Of a stretch of DNA of 64,000 nt, positions 16,993 to 25,768 are shown one piece after another. The notes beneath the pieces are model-generated. The model worked only from the letters and a program-made list of their open reading frames with translations, was not told the origin of the DNA and searched no databases. The translations under genes and the position numbers were made by a program. This DNA is from Alistipes sp. GTDB taxonomy: Bacteria > Bacteroidota > Bacteroidia > Bacteroidales > Rikenellaceae. Location: the NCBI GenBank assembly GCA_017937765.1, contig JAGBCY010000020.1:62001-126000 (forward strand), read 5' to 3'. Numbering within the stretch: the stretch's first letter is position 1; each line of letters begins with the position of its first letter.

Positions 16993-18102
16993 CTACTCCT
17001 CGTCGTAGTCCGCCGGGCTCGTGAGGTTCGGAGTCGCTGGCAGTCCCAACTTACGGATGTGCCTGTGCACGTCACGCTCGCTGCGGTGCAGCCTACGCGC
17101 GATGGACTCCGTCGTGTGGCCATCGACGACCATAAGCATCAGCCGCTCCTCATCATCCGCACGCCACGGCCCACCATCACGCTCTGCCGTGAGGGCATCG
17201 CTATCATTGGCATCACGCAACGTCGAAGCATCAATTCCCACACGCTCACGATTCTCCTTGTGCTGCTCCCCGGAGCTAAGGGCCGCGCTCAGCAACTCCC
17301 CAAGCTCGGGGATAACGCCACTACCCAGCTCGAGGCTCAGAGCGATATTATAGTGCGCCACATCACCCGCGCCGAGCAACAGCCACTTGGCACGCTCGAA
17401 GGCTGCATCCCCGCCCGTAGCGATGAGCGTGGGGCTAAAGAGCAGGCGGCCACGCTCGACAGCTCCGCGGAACGACACAGGGTCGATGGCAGAGGCGGCA
17501 AAGATCACCGATAGTAGCGCGAGCGGGAAGTCGTCGATATGCTTATCGAAGCGTGCGAGCTCGCGTTTCGGATGGCAGAACTCGGGCGTGCCGCACTCCT
17601 CGACATCGCTCGGGTCGAACTCCTCGCGCCACGCCGCATCCATATCGACAAGCCGAAGGCTACCGTCGTCACGCACAACTATATTCTCGGGCTTGATGTC
17701 GCCGTGGGCATACTCCTCCGCGAGCTGGCGGAGGGCAAAGGTGTCGAACGCACGGCTGAGAACCCGAAAATCGCACTCCTCACGACCGACATACCTATCG
17801 AGCGGCACGCCGTCGATCCACTCCGTGAGGGCCACGTCGACAAGCTCCTTACGGCCCTCAATCGAGTAGATGGCCATCTCCCGCGGGTAGTAGCTCGCGC
17901 CGTAGAGCAATGGCGCATTACGCCGCGGACGGAAGTAGCACTTAATGAGTCTGTCGCCCTCGATGCCATTGATTCGGCACCGAGCGGCGACAGCACTATT
18001 ACCCACACATATAGTGTCACGATAGATCGTGATGGGTCCAAAATGCTCGAGTGACACAGCGGAGTGGCGCAACGCATTGACTATACTAAGCAGACCTGCC
18101 AT
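16993..18102 (-). CDS. Protein-kinase-like domain fused to a SANT/Myb-like HTH
   Basis: A fusion of about 369 residues. The N-terminal part has the protein kinase fold: lysine in LIKCYF, the catalytic loop HGDIKPEN (H-G-D-x-K-x-x-N) and, 18 residues after the catalytic Asp, VDMD in place of DFG; no clear glycine-rich loop is visible. It may be active or an atypical kinase. The last 55 residues (WRADDEERLMLMVVDGHTTE then IARRLHRSERDVHRHIRKLGL) form a SANT/Myb-like helix-turn-helix. I place the start at the ATG at 18102; a GTG at 18123 abutting the pepD stop adds 7 residues. It is the last gene of the run beginning at moxR and ends at a strong terminator. Substrate and DNA target are unknown. 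Confidence 0.8.
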   Translation of the reverse strand: MAGLLSIVNALRHSAVSLEHFGPITIYRDTICVGNSAVAARCRINGIEGDRLIKCYFRPRRNAPLLYGASYYPREMAIYSIEGRKELVDVALTEWIDGVPLDRYVGREECDFRVLSRAFDTFALRQLAEEYAHGDIKPENIVVRDDGSLRLVDMDAAWREEFDPSDVEECGTPEFCHPKRELARFDKHIDDFPLALLSVIFAASAIDPVSFRGAVERGRLLFSPTLIATGGDAAFERAKWLLLGAGDVAHYNIALSLELGSGVIPELGELLSAALSSGEQHKENRERVGIDASTLRDANDSDALTAERDGGPWRADDEERLMLMVVDGHTTESIARRLHRSERDVHRHIRKLGLPATPNLTSPADYDEE

Positions 18103-18123
18103 AGCCCCCCCGCACGTAATCAC

Positions 18124-19581
18124 TTAGGCGATACGCTTGAGCAACTCGACGAGTAGCTTCCAGAACTTATCCACCGTGGCGATCTCCAGACGCTCGTCGG
18201 GCGAATGTACGCCACGAAGCGTGGGACCGAACGATACCATCTCGAGGTGGGGATACTTCTCGAGGAACAAGCCACACTCCAAGCCTGCGTGGATGGCACG
18301 CACCTTAGGCTCCGTGCCGAAGAGGTCGCGGTAGGCCTGCACAGTCTCGGTGAGGAGCTTCGACTCGGGGTTGGGGGCCCAACCGGGATAGCCATCCGAG
18401 TGCTCGACATCGAAGCCCGAGAGGAAGAATACCGACTCGATAGTCTGCGACGCGTAGAGCTTAGCACTCTCAACCGACGAACGCTGCGAGGTGGTAACCT
18501 TGATCTCCTCGTTCTCGGTATCGAACTTAACAGATGCGAGGTTCGACGATGTCTCCACAAGGCCGGGCATAGCGAACGACATACCGAGGACGCCGTTAGG
18601 AAGGCCTACGAGCGTGAGCAGCAGGTAGCAGAGGTCGTCGTTCGACACAACCTTCGCGGGCTGCGTGTCGACATCCTCAACAGCGAAGCGCATACGTGGC
18701 TCCGTGTGCTTGAACTCCTCCATCATCATCTGGCCGAACTCCAAGTAACGCTCCTCGAAATCCTCCTTCTCCGCAGCGGGGACACCCACGATGGCGTATG
18801 CCTCGCGAGGAATGGCGTTGCGCAGGTTGCCACCATCCATCTCGGCCAACACCACCTGGAACTTGTCGATAGCGTTGTAGAGGAAGCGAGCCATCAGCTT
18901 GTTAGAGTTAGCGCGGCCCTTGTCGATGTCGTCACCCGAGTGGCCACCGAGCAGGTCGCCGATCTCGAGGCGCACGAAGGCATAGCCCTCGGGCACCTCC
19001 TCAGTCTCGTAGTCGAGCGTAGCCACCGTGTCGATACCGCCGGCACAGCCGATGAAGATCTCACCCTCGTCCTCCGAGTCGAGGTTCACGAGGTACTTAC
19101 CCGTGAGCATACCCTCGCCAAGACCGAAGGCACCCGTGAGGCCTGTCTCCTCGTCAACCGTGAAGAGTGCCTCGATGGCGGGGTGCTCCAAGCTATCGTC
19201 GAGCAACACGGCCAATGCAGCAGCCATACCGATACCACAGTCGGCACCGAGCGTCGTACCCTCGGCACGTACCCACTCGCCATCGACCTTAGTCTTGATG
19301 GGGTCGTTCTCGAAGTCGAACTCCACGTTCGAATTCTTCTCGCAGACCATATCCATATGCGACTGGAGAATCACCGCGGGGCGATCCTCGTAGCCTGCCG
19401 TCGCTGCCTTGCGCATAACGACATTGCCGGTCTCGTCGGTCTGATACTCGATATTGTGCTTCTTGGCAAACTCAACAAGCCACGCGATGATCTTCTCCTC
19501 CTTCTTCGAGGGGCGAGGCACGCGTGTGATGTCGTCAAACTGCTCCCAAATGAGCTTAGGCTCTAAATCTCTAATTGTCAT
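18124..19581 (-). CDS. pepD: Aminoacyl-histidine dipeptidase (M20 family)
   Basis: Cytosolic zinc dipeptidase of the PepD/carnosinase-like M20 group, cleaving Xaa-His and other dipeptides. The 485-residue length is standard. Metal-site motifs: LQSHMDMV near residue 72-79, TLGADCGIGMA, VDEETGLTGAFGL and GGHSGDDIDKGRAN; AIHAGLECG lies near the C-terminus. It begins 29 bases after the batB stop and is followed directly by the kinase-HTH gene. Confidence 0.95.
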   Translation of the reverse strand: MTIRDLEPKLIWEQFDDITRVPRPSKKEEKIIAWLVEFAKKHNIEYQTDETGNVVMRKAATAGYEDRPAVILQSHMDMVCEKNSNVEFDFENDPIKTKVDGEWVRAEGTTLGADCGIGMAAALAVLLDDSLEHPAIEALFTVDEETGLTGAFGLGEGMLTGKYLVNLDSEDEGEIFIGCAGGIDTVATLDYETEEVPEGYAFVRLEIGDLLGGHSGDDIDKGRANSNKLMARFLYNAIDKFQVVLAEMDGGNLRNAIPREAYAIVGVPAAEKEDFEERYLEFGQMMMEEFKHTEPRMRFAVEDVDTQPAKVVSNDDLCYLLLTLVGLPNGVLGMSFAMPGLVETSSNLASVKFDTENEEIKVTTSQRSSVESAKLYASQTIESVFFLSGFDVEHSDGYPGWAPNPESKLLTETVQAYRDLFGTEPKVRAIHAGLECGLFLEKYPHLEMVSFGPTLRGVHSPDERLEIATVDKFWKLLVELLKRIA

Positions 19582-19610
19582 AGTATTACGTATTTACGGT
19601 TAATAGTATT

Positions 19611-20663
19611 CTATCTCTTATCGCTGTCGCGCTCGAATAACGCCACGCCACGCAGCAGCGGGTTCTTGCGGCCGAGTACCAGCATCTCCACCACCAGCAA
19701 CACGAGCGCAGCCGCGAGGAACCACTGATACTGCTCGTCGTACTCCTCGAAGCTGATGACCGAGAGTTTCGTAGCCTCTAACTCGTCGAGGTACTCCACA
19801 ATCTCGCTGAGTCCGAAGGAGTCGTTCTGCGAGCGCATATACACGCCGCCCGTAGCCTCGGCAATCTGCTGAAGCAGCGGCTCGCCGAGCTTCGTGATGA
19901 CCATCTTGCCATCCTCATCCTCGATGCGGGTGCCGTTGATGCTCAGGGGCACACCCTCGGGCGTACCGATACCTATGGCACAGACCATCACACCCTCCTT
20001 GCGGGCACGCTCGATTACGGCCTCGGTATCCTCGTTGTGCGACTCACCGTCGGTGATGAGTATCGCCACACGGCTATTCTTGTTGTGCGTGCTGGTCGTG
20101 AACGACATAAGTGCCACGTCCAACGCCTTAGCGATGTCGGTACCTTGATGGGCAATGAGCGAGGGCGAGAGTCGCTTGACCATCGACTGCGCCATCTTGT
20201 AATCTCCGGTGATGGGCAGCAACACCTCCGCCTCGTCGGCAAAGGCCACGATGCCCACGCGGTCGCTCTTCATACTCTCCACAAGGCGGGCGATGGCGTA
20301 GCGCGTACGCTCCATACGGCTGGGCGACACATCGTCGGCGAGCATCGAGTTCGACACGTCGACGACCAGAACTATCTCCCTACCCTCAGTCTCGACACTA
20401 CGGAGCTTCGAGCCCGTCTGCGGGCGTGCCAGAGCCAGGGCCATAAAACCCACGGCAAGCGACAAGAGAGCGATCTTTATCCAGCCACGCACCGGCGAGC
20501 GGTCGGGCATAAGTCCGCGGAGCGTGCGCTCGCGACCAAAGGCGCGGAGCTTATGGCGAGCATAGAGGCGCAAGAGCCCGTAGCCAAGCGGCAGAAGCAC
20601 GACGGCCGAGAGCAGCCACAGCCACTCGGGCGATGCAAATTCAAATATGTTAGTCTCCAACAT
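19611..20663 (-). CDS. batB: Aerotolerance VWA protein BatB
   Basis: Inner-membrane von Willebrand A protein of the Bat system. About 350 residues from the ATG at 20663, which has AGAGGA just upstream; the longer frame starting at 20732 would overlap batA and adds an atypical N-terminus. Two N-terminal membrane segments (about residues 14-34 and 61-80) precede a VWA domain with MIDAS motif DVSNS at residues 102-106, and a third membrane segment lies near the C-terminus. Bat proteins are linked to oxygen and stress tolerance in Bacteroides and Leptospira and work with a MoxR ATPase. Confidence 0.92.
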   Translation of the reverse strand: MLETNIFEFASPEWLWLLSAVVLLPLGYGLLRLYARHKLRAFGRERTLRGLMPDRSPVRGWIKIALLSLAVGFMALALARPQTGSKLRSVETEGREIVLVVDVSNSMLADDVSPSRMERTRYAIARLVESMKSDRVGIVAFADEAEVLLPITGDYKMAQSMVKRLSPSLIAHQGTDIAKALDVALMSFTTSTHNKNSRVAILITDGESHNEDTEAVIERARKEGVMVCAIGIGTPEGVPLSINGTRIEDEDGKMVITKLGEPLLQQIAEATGGVYMRSQNDSFGLSEIVEYLDELEATKLSVISFEEYDEQYQWFLAAALVLLVVEMLVLGRKNPLLRGVALFERDSDKR

Positions 20664-20682
20664 TATCCTCTTCGTTTTTTTG

Positions 20683-21663
20683 TTACGGTATGCGGTTAAG
20701 TACCACACGCTCAACGACAAACTCCGCAGCAAGGAGCAGCAGTGCGAGCACCACCCACCACACGTAGAGCTCCTCGTACGAGGTATAGTTCGTCACCTGC
20801 ACCTCGCTCTTCTCCAGCAGGTTAATCTCGTCGTAGATGGCTCTCAGAGCCTCGTTATCCTCGGCACGGAAATACTCGCCGCCCGTGGTCTTGGCTATCT
20901 TACGCAACAGCGGCTCGTCGATCTCGACATCGGCCATAACGAAGGTGGTATTGCCAAAGACATCGACAGCCGGGAACGGAGCCTTGCCCCTGCTACCCAC
21001 ACCGATGGTATAGACCTTAATGCCGAGGTCGCGGGCGATTTCGGCAGCCATCGTGGGCGATATCTGTCCGCGGTTGTTCACACCGTCGGTGAGCAGCACC
21101 ACGACCTTCGACTTAGCACCGCTCTCTCTTAGGCGGTTGATGGCCGTGGCGAGGCCGTTACCGATGGCCGTGCCGTCGTCGACAACGCCACTACGCAGGC
21201 GCGCAAGCATAGTCTCCACCGAGGCCTGATCCGACGTCAGCGGGCACTGCGTAAAGGCCTCACCGGCGAATGCCACGACAGATATACGGTCGCCCGTGCG
21301 GTTGGCGACAAACTCCGCGGCGAGCTGCTTGGCGGCAGTCAGACGGTCGGGTTCGAAGTCGCGAGCGAGCATCGAGCCCGAGATGTCCATCGCTAAAACG
21401 ATGTCGATACCGTCGGTCGTCGACTCACTCTCGTGGTGCACCTCGACAGGGCGGGCGAGGGCTACGATCGTAGCCGCGATGGCCGCGAGGCGTAGCACGA
21501 CGGGCAGGTGACGCAGCCAGTAGCGCAGCGTGCGCGGCACACGTCCCGAGCCGAGGGTCGACACCTTAAGCGAGGCACCACGGCGTGCCACCAAGATATA
21601 GTAGGCGGCAAGCAGCGGGACGACCACGCCGAGTATCAATATATATGGATTTAGAAACTGCAT
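20683..21663 (-). CDS. batA: Aerotolerance VWA protein BatA
   Basis: 326-residue inner-membrane protein with membrane segments at about 6-24, 54-70 and 302-320 and a VWA domain containing the MIDAS motif DISGS at residues 93-97 and LLTDGVNNRG. It is the partner of BatB. It starts 15 bases after batC and ends 19 bases before the chosen batB start, so the genes are co-transcribed. Confidence 0.93.
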   Translation of the reverse strand: MQFLNPYILILGVVVPLLAAYYILVARRGASLKVSTLGSGRVPRTLRYWLRHLPVVLRLAAIAATIVALARPVEVHHESESTTDGIDIVLAMDISGSMLARDFEPDRLTAAKQLAAEFVANRTGDRISVVAFAGEAFTQCPLTSDQASVETMLARLRSGVVDDGTAIGNGLATAINRLRESGAKSKVVVLLTDGVNNRGQISPTMAAEIARDLGIKVYTIGVGSRGKAPFPAVDVFGNTTFVMADVEIDEPLLRKIAKTTGGEYFRAEDNEALRAIYDEINLLEKSEVQVTNYTSYEELYVWWVVLALLLLAAEFVVERVVLNRIP

Positions 21664-21678
21664 ACTCCAAACTTAACG

Positions 21679-22602
21679 TTACCAATTCTTCTTGCCGCGG
21701 ACGATAATGGCCTTCTGGCCCTCCTTCAGCTTATCCTGAGTCTTATCCTCCTCGGCCTGTATGGCGTTGAGCATAGCCTCCTTTTCGCTGCTCAGCTCCT
21801 CGGGACGCGGGGCCGGAGCCTCATCCTCGCCGTCGCCGTCGGGCTCATTCTCGCCGTCGGACTCATTCTCGCCCTCGGGCTCATTCTCGCCTTCACCCTC
21901 GGGCTGCTCCGGTTCGTTGGGCTTGTCACCCTCGGGCTCATTGGGCTGCTCGGGCTTATCTCCATTATCGCCCTCACCTTCAGGAGGTTGCTGATCCTCG
22001 GGATTCTGCTGCTGGTTCTGATTCTGCTGATTCTGGTTCTGATTCTGCTGATTCTGGTCCTGATTCTGCTGCTGGTCCTGATTCTGCTGCTGTTGCTGTT
22101 GCTGGGCGGAACGCTTCTGGTCGACGATGCGCTTCGTGAGCACATAGTCGTACTTCGTCTCCCGATCATCGGGATTCAGCAACAGCGACTCGCGGAAGGC
22201 GTTGAGCGCGGCCTCGTAACGCTCCTCCACAAAGAGGCTCTCGCCGAGGTTTCTAAGCACCTCGGCACGCTGCTCAGTGCTGAGAAGCGAGTCGGCTGCA
22301 ATCTGCTCGTAGTTGCGGAACGTGGTCTCGGCCGTGTAGGTCGAGTCCTCGGGCGTCGTCTGGCGCGTGTGGTGGTAGGCATTTGCGCGGTTATAGAGTG
22401 CCTCGTAGCTTGTGGAGTCGTGCTCCAGAGCCTCGTTATAACGGTTGAGGCTCGAGCGGAAGTTACGACGCTCGAACAGGTCGTTGCCATCGCGCACCAA
22501 GCCTCGCTCCTTGTAGTACTGCGCCGAGGCCGAGATGCTGTACATAACGCACAACACCATATTTATCAACCACTTATAGATTAATTTACTCTCTCTCATC
22601 AC
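21679..22602 (-). CDS. batC: TPR protein BatC with Gln/Asn- and Glu-rich tail
   Basis: 307 residues. After a signal sequence (residues 6-27) come TPR repeats at about 35-165 (ALYNRANAYHH, AALNAFRESLLLNPDD), then a low-complexity run of Q/N repeats (about 168-200), an E/G/P/N-rich run to about 265, and the BatC-type end LNAIQAEEDKTQDKLKEGQK...KKNW. The terminal NAIQ...KNW motif is what identifies BatC. It overlaps the upstream gene by 4 bases. In most Bacteroides operons batC follows batB; here it precedes batA. Confidence 0.88.
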   Translation of the reverse strand: MMRESKLIYKWLINMVLCVMYSISASAQYYKERGLVRDGNDLFERRNFRSSLNRYNEALEHDSTSYEALYNRANAYHHTRQTTPEDSTYTAETTFRNYEQIAADSLLSTEQRAEVLRNLGESLFVEERYEAALNAFRESLLLNPDDRETKYDYVLTKRIVDQKRSAQQQQQQQNQDQQQNQDQNQQNQNQNQQNQNQQQNPEDQQPPEGEGDNGDKPEQPNEPEGDKPNEPEQPEGEGENEPEGENESDGENEPDGDGEDEAPAPRPEELSSEKEAMLNAIQAEEDKTQDKLKEGQKAIIVRGKKNW

Positions 22603-23741
22603 TCCCCAATTTTCGTGTCGATGGTAATCTCCTGCTTATCCTCGTTCAGCGTAACGCTCTGCTGCTTGGTATTCTCGACGAAGTAGTAGGCCTTAGTGAA
22701 GTTATCCTCGTTCTCCTCGGCGGCGGGCTCGGCCTTGGCGAACTTAACCATATCGGCCGTGCGCATTATGGCCACGAGGTTGGCGCGGCTATCTATCGAG
22801 AGCTCGACGTCGCGGAGCGCGGCAATGATCTCGTCGGTGGTCATCTCCATAGCACCGACACCCCAGCGGCCCGCGATATAGGCACGCAGGATATCGCTCA
22901 GCGACGTGTAGTAGAGCTTATACTTGCCATTCTGCCATAGCTTGCGGTGGCCCAGCTCCTCGAGGGCCTTGATGGCCACGACGTGTGGCGGGATCTGCGG
23001 GCCGGGCTTCACGACAACACCACGGAGAGCCTTATAGCGGCGCACGTACCACACCACGAGCCACACCACAAGGGCGAGCAATATGAGTGCGATAGCTCCG
23101 TAGGCCACGTAGTCGCGCACCTCGGCAAAGATAAACGGCAGGTCCTTCTGCGAGTGGATGCCCTCGTCGCGGAGCATCTCCGATGCCAACTCACCGTCAA
23201 CCCCAATGCCCTGCTCCGACGTGGGGTCGGCCTTGAGGAAGAGCGTGGTGTCGAGCTCGGCATACGACGCAACGTGCAGATAGAGCGTGTCGGCCGAAAA
23301 GAGCGTGTCGGCGACGTCGCGGTTCTTAGCGTAGTAGGCGATGGCCGGCAGCATAGGTATTCGTCCCGTCTCCATCACCGCAAGGCGGTAACGCTTGCGC
23401 AGATGCAGGCGGCGGCCGTCGATCTCGACGGTATCAATCGGGAAGTCCTCGATAAGTTCGTAGAGGTCCTCGTCGTACTCCTCGTAGGTAGAGATCTGTC
23501 GCTTAGCCTCACTCCTCTTCTTGGCCTCCTCCACAGTGAGCATATCGCCAAAATAGGGGGCGAGGATCGTCGTGGCACGGTCGGCCTCTATATCGAGGAT
23601 GAAATCCACCCTATCGCCCACCTCGATGCTATCCCTCGAGAAGCTGCCGCGGACCGTGGGCTCCTGAGCATAGGCTCCGAGGGCCGAGACCGCAAGGACC
23701 ACAGCCACGACCATACGGCGTATGTAGTGTTGGATACTCAT
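22599..23741 (-). CDS. BatD-like membrane protein of the Bat operon
   Basis: 380-residue protein with signal peptide (cleavage near AYAQ, residue 25), a periplasmic beta-rich domain that begins RGSFSRDSIEVGDRVDF as in BatD-type Ig-like domains, one membrane segment at about 212-233 (AIALILLALVVWLVVWYV), and a cytosolic helical domain with YYTSLSDILRAYIAGRWG, as in DUF4381-like proteins. It occupies the place of the unnamed third gene of Bacteroides Bat operons, between DUF58 and the VWA genes. It overlaps neighbours by 4 bases on both sides. Full-size BatD (about 600 residues) is absent. Confidence 0.75.
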   Translation of the reverse strand: MSIQHYIRRMVVAVVLAVSALGAYAQEPTVRGSFSRDSIEVGDRVDFILDIEADRATTILAPYFGDMLTVEEAKKRSEAKRQISTYEEYDEDLYELIEDFPIDTVEIDGRRLHLRKRYRLAVMETGRIPMLPAIAYYAKNRDVADTLFSADTLYLHVASYAELDTTLFLKADPTSEQGIGVDGELASEMLRDEGIHSQKDLPFIFAEVRDYVAYGAIALILLALVVWLVVWYVRRYKALRGVVVKPGPQIPPHVVAIKALEELGHRKLWQNGKYKLYYTSLSDILRAYIAGRWGVGAMEMTTDEIIAALRDVELSIDSRANLVAIMRTADMVKFAKAEPAAEENEDNFTKAYYFVENTKQQSVTLNEDKQEITIDTKIGE

Positions 23742-24622
23742 CGTTGTTTAAACATCTTTATAAGTTCTACGACATAGTCGCCATCGGTGGCAACCTCAGC
23801 GATATCTACACGGTTGTGTTTCAGAAGGTTAGTCATAGATGCGTGACGCTCGTCGTAGCTCGCACGCCAGTAGTCGCGCACGCGACGCGACGAAGTATCG
23901 AGCCACGCGCGGCCACCCGTCTCAGCATCCTCAACCTCGATGATACCCACGTCGGGCAGCTCTCTGTCGCGCTCGTCGTAGACGTGGATGGCCATAATGT
24001 CGTGCTTCGACGAGGCGATCTTAAGCGCATCCTCCAACTTAGGCATATCGGCAGGCGAGTTCACGAGGTCCGAGAGCAGGAACGTCGTGGCGCGCTTCTT
24101 ATTCACACCCACGAGGTAGCGCAGTGCCTCGGATATATTGGTAGCGTGGCCCGTAGGCTGGAAGCTCACCAACTCGCGGATAATCATAAGGATATGGCTG
24201 CGACCCTTCTTTGGCGGGATAAACTTCTCGACACGGTCCGAGAAGAGTATGCACCCCACCTTATCGTTGTTCTTCGCTGCCGAGAATGCCAACGTCGCCG
24301 CCACCTCCGTGATAAGGTTCTTCTTCGTGAGCTCCTTCGAGCCGAACATACGCGAGGGCGAGACGTCGACGATGAGCATCATCGTCAGCTCACGCTCCTC
24401 CTCGTAGACCTTGACGTGGGCGCGGTCCGAGCGTGCCGTCACGTTCCAGTCGATATCGCGCACATCGTCGCCCACGCGGTACTCCCTCACCTCGGCAAAC
24501 GACATACCGCGGCCACGAAAGGCCGTGTGGTACTTGCCTGCGAAGATCTCGTCCGAGAGACCGCGGGTCTTAATCTCTATGCGGCGTACGCGCTTGAGTA
24601 TGTCCTCGTCGTTCTGATACAT
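23738..24622 (-). CDS. DUF58 (VWA-related) protein of the Bat operon
   Basis: 294-residue cytosolic protein of the DUF58 family, always paired with MoxR ATPases. The hallmark region is SFAEVREYRVGDDVRDIDWNVTAR followed by a degenerate VWA fold with LIVDVSPS (a MIDAS-like D-x-S-x-S variant) and FLLSDLV. It overlaps moxR by one base and the next gene by four. Presumed function is an adaptor between MoxR and the membrane VWA proteins. Confidence 0.92.
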   Translation of the reverse strand: MYQNDEDILKRVRRIEIKTRGLSDEIFAGKYHTAFRGRGMSFAEVREYRVGDDVRDIDWNVTARSDRAHVKVYEEERELTMMLIVDVSPSRMFGSKELTKKNLITEVAATLAFSAAKNNDKVGCILFSDRVEKFIPPKKGRSHILMIIRELVSFQPTGHATNISEALRYLVGVNKKRATTFLLSDLVNSPADMPKLEDALKIASSKHDIMAIHVYDERDRELPDVGIIEVEDAETGGRAWLDTSSRRVRDYWRASYDERHASMTNLLKHNRVDIAEVATDGDYVVELIKMFKQR

Positions 24623-25620
24623 TAGGGAACAATGACGTTATTCAGGATGTCGGTAATGAGCTGCTCGGTGGTAATATTCTCAGCCTCAGCCTCATACGTA
24701 AGGCCGATACGATGGCGCAATACATCGTGGCACACGGCACGCACATCCTCGGGGATGACATAGCCTCTGCGCTGGATGAAGGCATAGGCGCGTGCCGCCT
24801 TAGCCAGTGCGATGCTGGCACGCGGCGAGCCACCGTAGGCAATCAGCGGCTGGAGGTGCTGCAAGCGGTATTCGGCAGGCTCGCGCGTGGCGAAGATGAT
24901 GTCGATGATATAACGCTCGATCTTCTCGTCCATATATACCTTATTCACCACCTCGCGGGCGCGCATAATATCCTCGGGCGAGATGACCTTGCGCACCTCG
25001 GGCATACCCTGACCCGAGAGGTTCATACGTATGATGTCGAGCTCCTCGGCGCGCTTCGGGTACGAGATCTTGGCCTTGAGCATAAAACGGTCGACCTGCG
25101 CCTCGGGCAGAGGATAGGTACCCTCCTGCTCCAACGGGTTCTGCGTAGCCAGCACAAGGAAGGGCTTAGGCAGCGCATAGGTGGCATCGCCAATGGTCAC
25201 CTGCTTCTCCTGCATAGCCTCGAGGAGTGCCGACTGCACCTTCGCGGGCGAGCGGTTGATCTCATCGGCGAGGACGAAGTTCGCAAAGATGGGACCACGC
25301 TTGACGGTGAACTCCTCGTTACGCTGCGAGTAGATGAGCGTACCGATAAGGTCGGCAGGCAAGAGGTCGGGCGTAAACTGTATGCGTGCAAACTTAGCAT
25401 CCACGGCCTTCGACAGCGTGGTGATAGCCAGCGTCTTAGCCAGACCAGGGACACCCTCCAAGAGGATATGGCCATCCGAGAGCAGACCGATAAGCAGTGT
25501 GTCGATAAGGTGCTGCTGACCCACAATCACGCGCGATATCTCCTTACGCAGCGTGTCGACAAATACAGACTCCTGCTCGATATGAGCATTGAGTTCCTTG
25601 ATGTTAACTACCTCATTCAT
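24622..25620 (-). CDS. moxR: MoxR family AAA+ ATPase
   Basis: 332-residue ATPase thought to act as a chaperone for VWA-containing complexes. Walker A is GVPGLAKT at residues 56-63, Walker B VLADEINR near residue 115, and sensor LATQNPLEQEGTYPLPEAQ follows. First gene of the Bat operon, preceded by a -7 box at 25721-25729. The next seven genes leftwards have gaps under 35 bases or overlap, which predicts one long transcript to the terminator at 16.9 kb. Confidence 0.96.
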   Translation of the reverse strand: MNEVVNIKELNAHIEQESVFVDTLRKEISRVIVGQQHLIDTLLIGLLSDGHILLEGVPGLAKTLAITTLSKAVDAKFARIQFTPDLLPADLIGTLIYSQRNEEFTVKRGPIFANFVLADEINRSPAKVQSALLEAMQEKQVTIGDATYALPKPFLVLATQNPLEQEGTYPLPEAQVDRFMLKAKISYPKRAEELDIIRMNLSGQGMPEVRKVISPEDIMRAREVVNKVYMDEKIERYIIDIIFATREPAEYRLQHLQPLIAYGGSPRASIALAKAARAYAFIQRRGYVIPEDVRAVCHDVLRHRIGLTYEAEAENITTEQLITDILNNVIVP

Positions 25621-25720
25621 TGTTATATATCATTTTATATTTACTCCATCCATCGCCACGACGCCACTTCCGCCGCGGCCCATACGTTTGAGACGAAACG
25701 CCACCAAACTTCAAATTATT

Positions 25721-25729
25721 GCAAATTTA
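25721..25729 (-). promoter_or_regulatory. -7 promoter box for the moxR-bat operon
   Basis: TAAATTTGC on the leftward strand, an exact match to TAnnTTTGY, about 100 bases before the moxR ATG. It gives moxR its own promoter apart from the upstream S41-protease run. Confidence 0.6.
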
Positions 25730-25768
25730 CAAAATTTATTTGATTTGCAGATGCTTTGCGCCACGAAC

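Noticed and set aside
20664..20732. Longer N-terminus for BatB
   Set aside because: It would overlap batA by 50 bases and adds an arginine/lysine-rich stretch not seen in BatB; the ATG at 20663 has AGAGGA in the right place.
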